A stretch of 64,000 nucleotides of DNA from Polaribacter batillariae (GTDB lineage Bacteria; Bacteroidota; Bacteroidia; Flavobacteriales; Flavobacteriaceae). Shown in pieces: positions 59,062 through 64,000 of this stretch (positions are counted from its first letter, which is position 1; each line of letters opens with the position of its first letter). The notes below the pieces were generated by a model. It saw only the letters and a list, made by a program, of their open reading frames with translations. It did no database searches and was not told the origin of the DNA. The stretch is taken from assembly GCF_017498485.1 (NCBI RefSeq), contig NZ_CP071795.1:3144501-3208500 (forward strand), given 5' to 3'. The position numbers and the translations under genes were made by a program.

Positions 59062-61946
59062 CTACATATAATCTTCAATAGGGTTGCAAGAACAAATTAA
59101 GTTTCTATCACCAAAAGCATCATCTACTCTTCTTACAGTAGGCCAAAATTTGTTTTCTGAAATATATTCTAAAGGAAAAGCAGCTTGTTTTCTTGTATAT
59201 GGTAAAGTCCAATCGTCTGCAGTTAACATGGCTTGTGTATGAGGTGCATTTTTTAACGGATTGTTGTTGTCTTCTTTAGATGCATTTTTAATTTCTTCGC
59301 GAATAGAAATCATTGCTTCACAAAAACGGTCTAATTCTGCCAAAGATTCAGATTCTGTAGGCTCAATCATCATGGTTCCTCCAACAGGAAAAGAAACTGT
59401 AGGTGCATGAAAACCGTAATCCATTAATCGTTTTGCGATGTCAACGACTTCAATTCCGTTTTCTTTAAAATTGCGACAATCAATAATCATTTCATGCGCA
59501 GCACGCCCTTTTTCTCCAGTATATAAAGTTTCGTAATGTCCACTTAAACGTTCTTTAATATAATTTGCATTTAAAATGGCATTTTTTGTAGAATTTTTCA
59601 ATCCGCTAAAACCTAACATTGTAATGTATCCGTAAGAAATTAAACATGCCAAAGCAGACCCCCAAGGAGCTCCAGAAATTGCAGTAATTGCTTGTTTTCC
59701 TCCAGTAGGAACTAATGGATTAGATGGCAAAAAAGGAACCAACTGTGGAGCAACACAAATTGGACCAACCCCAGGACCACCACCACCATGTGGAATTGCA
59801 AATGTTTTATGCAAGTTTAAGTGACAAACATCTGCGCCAATGGTAGCAGGGTTTGTTAAACCAACTTGTGCGTTCATATTTGCACCATCCATATAAACTT
59901 GTCCACCATTATCATGAATAATTTTGGTAATTTCTTTAATTTCTTTCTCATAAACTCCGTGAGTTGAAGGGTATGTTACCATTAAAGCAGCTAAATTATC
60001 TTTATGTAATTGCGCTTTTTCACGTAAATCATCAACATCGATATTTCCATTTTCTGCGGTTTTGGTTACCACCACTTTCATTCCTGCCATTACAGCAGAA
60101 GCAGGGTTAGTACCATGTGCAGAAGCAGGAATTAAGCAAATATTTCGATTAAAATCGCTACGACTTTGATGATAAGCCCTAATAGCCATTAAACCAGCAA
60201 ACTCGCCTTGTGCACCAGAATTTGGTTGTAAAGAAGTACCAGCAAAACCAGTAATAATATTTAATTGATGTTCTAATTTTTTTAAAACAATTTGATATCC
60301 TTCTGCCTGATTTAAAGGCACAAATGGGTGAATATTGCCCCATTGAGGGTTGCTTAGAGGTAACATTTCTGAAGCGGCATTTAATTTCATGGTACAAGAC
60401 CCTAAAGAAATCATAGAGTGGTTTAACGCCAAATCTTTGCGTTCTAATTTTTTAATATAACGCATCATATCTGTTTCAGATTGATAGGTGTTAAAAATTT
60501 CGTTTTCTAAGAAAGGTGTTGTTCTTTTGTATTTTCTGCAATCACTTCAAAATCAGAACCAAAAGATTCTTGCGTTAAAATTTGATGAAAATCGCCATAA
60601 CTTTCTGCTGTAGAAGAGTTTGGCTGTTTTTTTAATTGACCAAAAATGGTAAAAATTTTCATTAAATCTTTTTGTGTTGTTGCTTCATTTATAGAAATCG
60701 AAATAAGACTATCTGTAATGTAATTAAAGTTTACTTTAAAAGATTCTGCAATGGGTTTTAAACGAACAGCATCAATTTCTACTAAAAGGGTGTCAAAATA
60801 AGCCGAGTTTAATTGTTTAAAACCTGCTTTTTCTAAATAACTTGCTACCAATTTTGTTTTGTTATGAACTGTATCTGCAATAAACTGAATTCCATCTTTT
60901 CCATGGTAAACAGCATACATTCCTGCCATAACCGCTAATAAAACCTGTGCAGTACAAATATTAGAAGTTGCTTTTTCTCGTTTAATATGCTGCTCTCTAG
61001 TTTGTAATGCCATTCTTAATGCAAAACCACCATCAGTATCTTTTGTAACCCCAATAATTCTTCCAGGAATACTTCTTTTATACGCTTCTTTTGTGGCAAA
61101 ATAAGCAGCATGTGGGCCACCATATCCTAAAGGAATTCCAAAACGTTGTGTGGTTCCAACGACTACAGAAGCACCAAATTCTCCAGGAGCTTTTAATTTT
61201 GCTAACGATAAAATATCTGTAGCAACTGCTACTTTAATATCGTTTTCATTTGCTTTGGCAACAAAGGTTTCGTAATCGAAAATTTGCCCGAATTTTCCAG
61301 GATATTGTAAAATGGCACCAAAATAGTCGTTACCAAAATCGAAATCTTCATGATTTCCAACCACCAATTCAATTCCTATTGGTGTAGAACGTGTTTGTAA
61401 TAAAGATAGGGTTTGTGGTAAAACTTCTTCAGAAACAAAGAATTTATTCGCGCCAGATTTTTTCTTAGCACGTTCTCTAACATCAAACAACAAGGCCATG
61501 GCTTCTGCAGCAGCAGTGCTTTCATCTAAAAGAGAGGCGTTCGCCAATTCCATTCCTGTTAAATCGCAAACCATTGTTTGAAAATTTAACAAGGCTTCTA
61601 ATCTACCTTGGGCAATTTCTGCTTGGTAAGGTGTATAAGCAGTGTACCAACCTGGGTTTTCTAAAATATTTCTTTGAATAACACTGGGTACAATTGCTTC
61701 ATGGTATCCTAAACCAATGTAACTTTTAAAAACTTTATTTTTTTCGGCGAGTTCTTTAATATGAGCTAAATACTCATATTCGCTCATTGCGGGCTCTAAA
61801 TCCAAGTCGTTTTTTAGACGAATGTTTTCAGGAACGGTTTCGTTAATTAATTGATCTAAACTATCGGCTTTTATAGTTTTTAACATTTTTTCTTGTTCCT
61901 TTTTATTAGGTCCAATATGTCTTAGTTGAAACGAGTTTGTATTCAT
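59062..61946 (-). pseudogene. gcvP: Glycine dehydrogenase (glycine cleavage P protein), broken by one missing base (probable sequence error)
   Basis: I start at the ATG at 61946 (MNTNSFQLRHIGPNKKEQEK); an upstream in-frame start adds ten unlikely residues. The first part, to 60507, encodes 479 residues ending ...[14 protein letters not shown]. The second, from about 60530 to 59062, is in another frame and continues [20 protein letters not shown], then [18 protein letters not shown] and the PLP-lysine region [18 protein letters not shown]. Adding one A at the AAAA run (plus-strand TTTT, 60525-60528) restores [11 protein letters not shown] and gives exactly 961 codons, normal for a one-piece P protein. 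The PLP enzyme decarboxylates glycine and loads H protein. The other gcv genes are not nearby. Confidence 0.9.
60525..60528 (-). other. Frameshift site in gcvP
   Basis: On the minus strand the sequence reads GAAAATACAAAAGAACAACA. One additional A in the run after ACA gives ACA-AAA-AGA-ACA-ACA (T-K-R-T-T), matching homologues. The defect is a one-base loss in a homopolymer, like the one in rpoC. Confidence 0.85.
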
Positions 61947-62111
61947 TAAAATAAGGTTTTTTATGTCTTTTCTCAAACGATTGAGTTGTGCTTTTTTAAG
62001 CAGAACAAAAATAGGGAATTTAATAGATTCTTATTTGATAGAATATTAATAATAATTAGTTAATTATTAACCAAACGGCAATGTTATTAACAGAAAAGCT
62101 ATTTTTGTAAA

Positions 62112-62933
62112 ATGAAGATTTTAAAGACGCTTTTCGACTTTTATATAAATGCTAGCATTCACGTAGCTTTGGCTGTATATAGTTTGGTAAGAATTACAGA
62201 GGTTTATTTAGGTGTATCGTACAGTAAAAATTTAGATGTTTTTATTTTCTTAGGTACAATTACAGGTTATAACTTTGTAAAATATGCAGGGGTTGCAAAG
62301 TTGCATCATAGAAGTTTAACAAATGGCTTAAAAATTATTCAAATATTTTCTTTTATTTGTTTTTTAGTATTGTGTTATTATGCGTTTTTAATTCCTTTTA
62401 AAACACTGCTTTTTGTAGTTCCTTTTACCTTGTTAACAGTTTTATATGCGGTTCCTTTTTTAAGTGGTTTTCATAAAAACCTACGTGAGGTTAGTTATTT
62501 AAAAATAGTTGTAGTTGCTTTGGTTTGGGCGGGTTTTACAGTGTTAGTTCCTGTTTTTGATTCAACTAAAACTATCGATTTTAATGTGGTGTTATTGGCC
62601 ATTCAACGGTTTTTAATTGTAGTTACTTTAATATTACCTTTCGATATTAGAGATGTAAAATACGATGCCATTTCACTACAAACAATTCCTAAGAAAATTG
62701 GCGTTCAAAAAACAAAAAAATTAGGGTTAATTTTAATGATGTTTTCGTTGCTTTTAGAATATTTAATTGTGCCAAAAAATGATGCGAAAAATGCATTTAT
62801 GATTTTCTTTTTTTTGGTGATCTTATTCTTAATGAGGGCAAAAATTAACCAATCTAAATATTATAGTTCGTTTTGGGTAGAAGCATTGCCTATTTTTTGG
62901 TGGTTACTTCTTTTGGGAATTCATAATATTTAA
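62112..62933 (+). CDS. UbiA-like integral membrane protein with one degenerate Asp motif
   Basis: A 273-residue protein with about eight hydrophobic helices. The second UbiA-type motif is visible as LPFDIRDVKYDAISLQTIPK (D-x2-D-x3-D near residue 180), followed by KKIGVQKTKKLG as in prenyltransferases. The first Asp-rich motif, expected around residues 50-65, reads GYNFVKYAGVAKLHH and has no Asp. The catalytic Mg-diphosphate site is therefore incomplete, and a diverged or non-catalytic role is possible. I would call it UbiA-related only. It has its own upstream region, shared divergently with gcvP. Confidence 0.6.
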   Translation: MKILKTLFDFYINASIHVALAVYSLVRITEVYLGVSYSKNLDVFIFLGTITGYNFVKYAGVAKLHHRSLTNGLKIIQIFSFICFLVLCYYAFLIPFKTLLFVVPFTLLTVLYAVPFLSGFHKNLREVSYLKIVVVALVWAGFTVLVPVFDSTKTIDFNVVLLAIQRFLIVVTLILPFDIRDVKYDAISLQTIPKKIGVQKTKKLGLILMMFSLLLEYLIVPKNDAKNAFMIFFFLVILFLMRAKINQSKYYSSFWVEALPIFWWLLLLGIHNI

Positions 62934-63071
62934 AGAAATTAAACTTGTTTTTTACAGACTTCAATATTATTGATATCAAATAAAATCGATTTGATAAAAC
63001 TTTAAAATTACTTTCTAATAACTTACGATATTTGTAGATTTACGGTTAATAAATCAACCAAGATTTTAAAA

Positions 63072-64000
63072 ATGAGTACCAACAAAAGAAACTATATTTT
63101 CGATTTCGATAGTACCTTAACAAAAGTAGAAGCATTGGATGTTTTGGCAGAAATTACACTCGAAAACAATCCGAAGAAACAAGCGATTATTCAAGAAATT
63201 ACCAACATTACCAATTTAGGTATCGATGGTGAAATTTCTTTTACAGAATCTTTAGAAAGAAGAATAAAACTTTTAAAAGCCAACAAAGCCGATTTAAGTG
63301 CTTTGGTAGAAGCCTTAAAAAAGCAAGTTTCTAAATCTATAGAAAGTAATAAAGAGTTTTTCGAAAAATTTGCAGAAGACATTTATGTAATTTCATGCGG
63401 ATTTAAAGAATTTATAGACCCAATTGTAAAAGAATACAACATTCCTTCCGAAAGAGTATATGCAAATACTTTCGAGTTTGCTAAAAATGGAGAAATTATT
63501 GGTTTTGATGCAAACAATGTGCTGTCAAAACACAATGGAAAAATTCAATGTTTAAAAGACATGGATTTAAACGGAGAAATACAAGTTATTGGTGATGGTT
63601 ACAGCGATTATGTAACTCGTGAAGCTGGTGTTGCAGACAAATTTTTTGCTTACACAGAAAATGTTTCAAGAGAAAAAACTACCCAAAACGCAGACCATAT
63701 TGCACCAAATTTAGATGAATTTTTATACATAAACGATTTGCCAAGAAATATCTCATACCCAAAGAACAGAATTAAAATTTTATTATTAGAAAACGTACAT
63801 TCAGATGCTTTCGAAAAGCTATCGAAAGACGGTTTTTCTGTAGAAACAGTTTCTAAAAGTTTGTCGGAAGACGAATTGATAGAAAAAATAAAAGACATAC
63901 ACGTTTTAGGAATTCGATCTAAAACAAACGTTACACAAAAAGTGGTGAATGCCGCAGAAAAATTAATGGTGGTAAGCGCATTTTGTATCGGTACCAAACA
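63072..64000 (+). CDS. serA: SerB-SerA fusion: phosphoserine phosphatase-like domain joined to D-3-phosphoglycerate dehydrogenase (partial)
   Basis: The frame is open from ATG 63072 to the window end (309 residues seen). Residues 1-210 are a HAD phosphatase: YIFDFDSTLTK is motif I (DxDST), VISCGFKEF is motif II, and QVIGDGYSDYVTRE near residue 175 is motif III (GDGxxD). From about residue 235 a new domain begins: RIKILLLENVHSDAFEKLSK, then IHVLGIRSKTNVTQKVVNAA and LMVVSAFCIGTK, the N-terminus of 3-phosphoglycerate dehydrogenase. This two-step fusion (about 630 residues in Bacteroidota) joins the first and third reactions of serine synthesis; the middle enzyme, SerC, is not in view. The end lies outside the window. 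Confidence 0.85.
   Translation, partial: MSTNKRNYIFDFDSTLTKVEALDVLAEITLENNPKKQAIIQEITNITNLGIDGEISFTESLERRIKLLKANKADLSALVEALKKQVSKSIESNKEFFEKFAEDIYVISCGFKEFIDPIVKEYNIPSERVYANTFEFAKNGEIIGFDANNVLSKHNGKIQCLKDMDLNGEIQVIGDGYSDYVTREAGVADKFFAYTENVSREKTTQNADHIAPNLDEFLYINDLPRNISYPKNRIKILLLENVHSDAFEKLSKDGFSVETVSKSLSEDELIEKIKDIHVLGIRSKTNVTQKVVNAAEKLMVVSAFCIGTK

Overview
The window is about 64 kb of AT-rich chromosome from a member of the Bacteroidota, almost certainly a marine Flavobacteriaceae (Polaribacter/Tenacibaculum-like). This is inferred from many lineage-typical families (DUF4834, DUF6122, DUF5683, DUF2851, DUF3467, DUF2490, WbqC, a SerB-SerA fusion, a long signal peptidase I), from the flavobacterial promoter motif TAnnTTTG, from the near absence of Shine-Dalgarno sequences apart from rpsU, and from typical flavobacterial interspersed repeats. 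I see no prophage, CRISPR array, restriction system or large mobile island. Most of the window is core genome.

Layout. 1-1436 holds a cut GNAT-like gene and an outer-membrane beta-barrel gene, both on the minus strand. 1614-8822 is a tightly packed plus-strand cell-surface glycan cluster: DUF4834, YfhO-like membrane protein, methyltransferase, two glycosyltransferases and a flippase. 8801-10004 has DUF6122 and a Crp/Fnr regulator. 10073-15592 (minus) is parA-parB-DUF5683-dapB-lepB-wbqC, linking chromosome partitioning, lysine/peptidoglycan precursor synthesis and secretion. 15787-21719 holds a dipeptidase, a nitroreductase, DUF2851 and a large secreted metalloprotease. 21802-24828 is a small NAD salvage regulon: a Nudix/winged-helix regulator (NrtR type), nicotinamide phosphoribosyltransferase and a PRPP-synthase-like gene, with repeated operator-like palindromes over the promoters. 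24891-34264 (minus) has a fused E1 2-oxoacid dehydrogenase, an M1-like protein without its zinc site but with a C-terminal barrel, a LOG protein and uvrA. 34460-40401 (plus) has PspC, a potassium channel, an RmlD-like reductase, an AGCS symporter, a helix-hairpin-helix protein and an acyl-CoA dehydrogenase.

40624-55640 is the translation/transcription core: rpsU (with a strong Shine-Dalgarno), xerC, hpf, four tRNAs (Thr-Tyr-Gly-Thr), tuf, tRNA-Trp, secE, nusG, rplK, rplA, rplJ, rplL, rpoB, rpoC. 55797-58591 holds DUF3467, a small secreted protein, a DUF2490 protein and an alpha carbonic anhydrase lipoprotein. The end has a MITE-like element, gcvP, a UbiA-like membrane protein and the first half of a SerB-SerA fusion.

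Two essential or central genes, rpoC and gcvP, are each broken by exactly one missing base at a short homopolymer run. Restoring one base gives intact genes of 1424 and 961 codons. The simplest reading is consensus error in the assembly. The most interesting biology is the putative NrtR operator set, the rpsU leader, the in-frame insertion of an interspersed palindromic repeat into a coding gene, the other repeat insertions in the rpoBC region, and several genes whose only sensible start is TTG.
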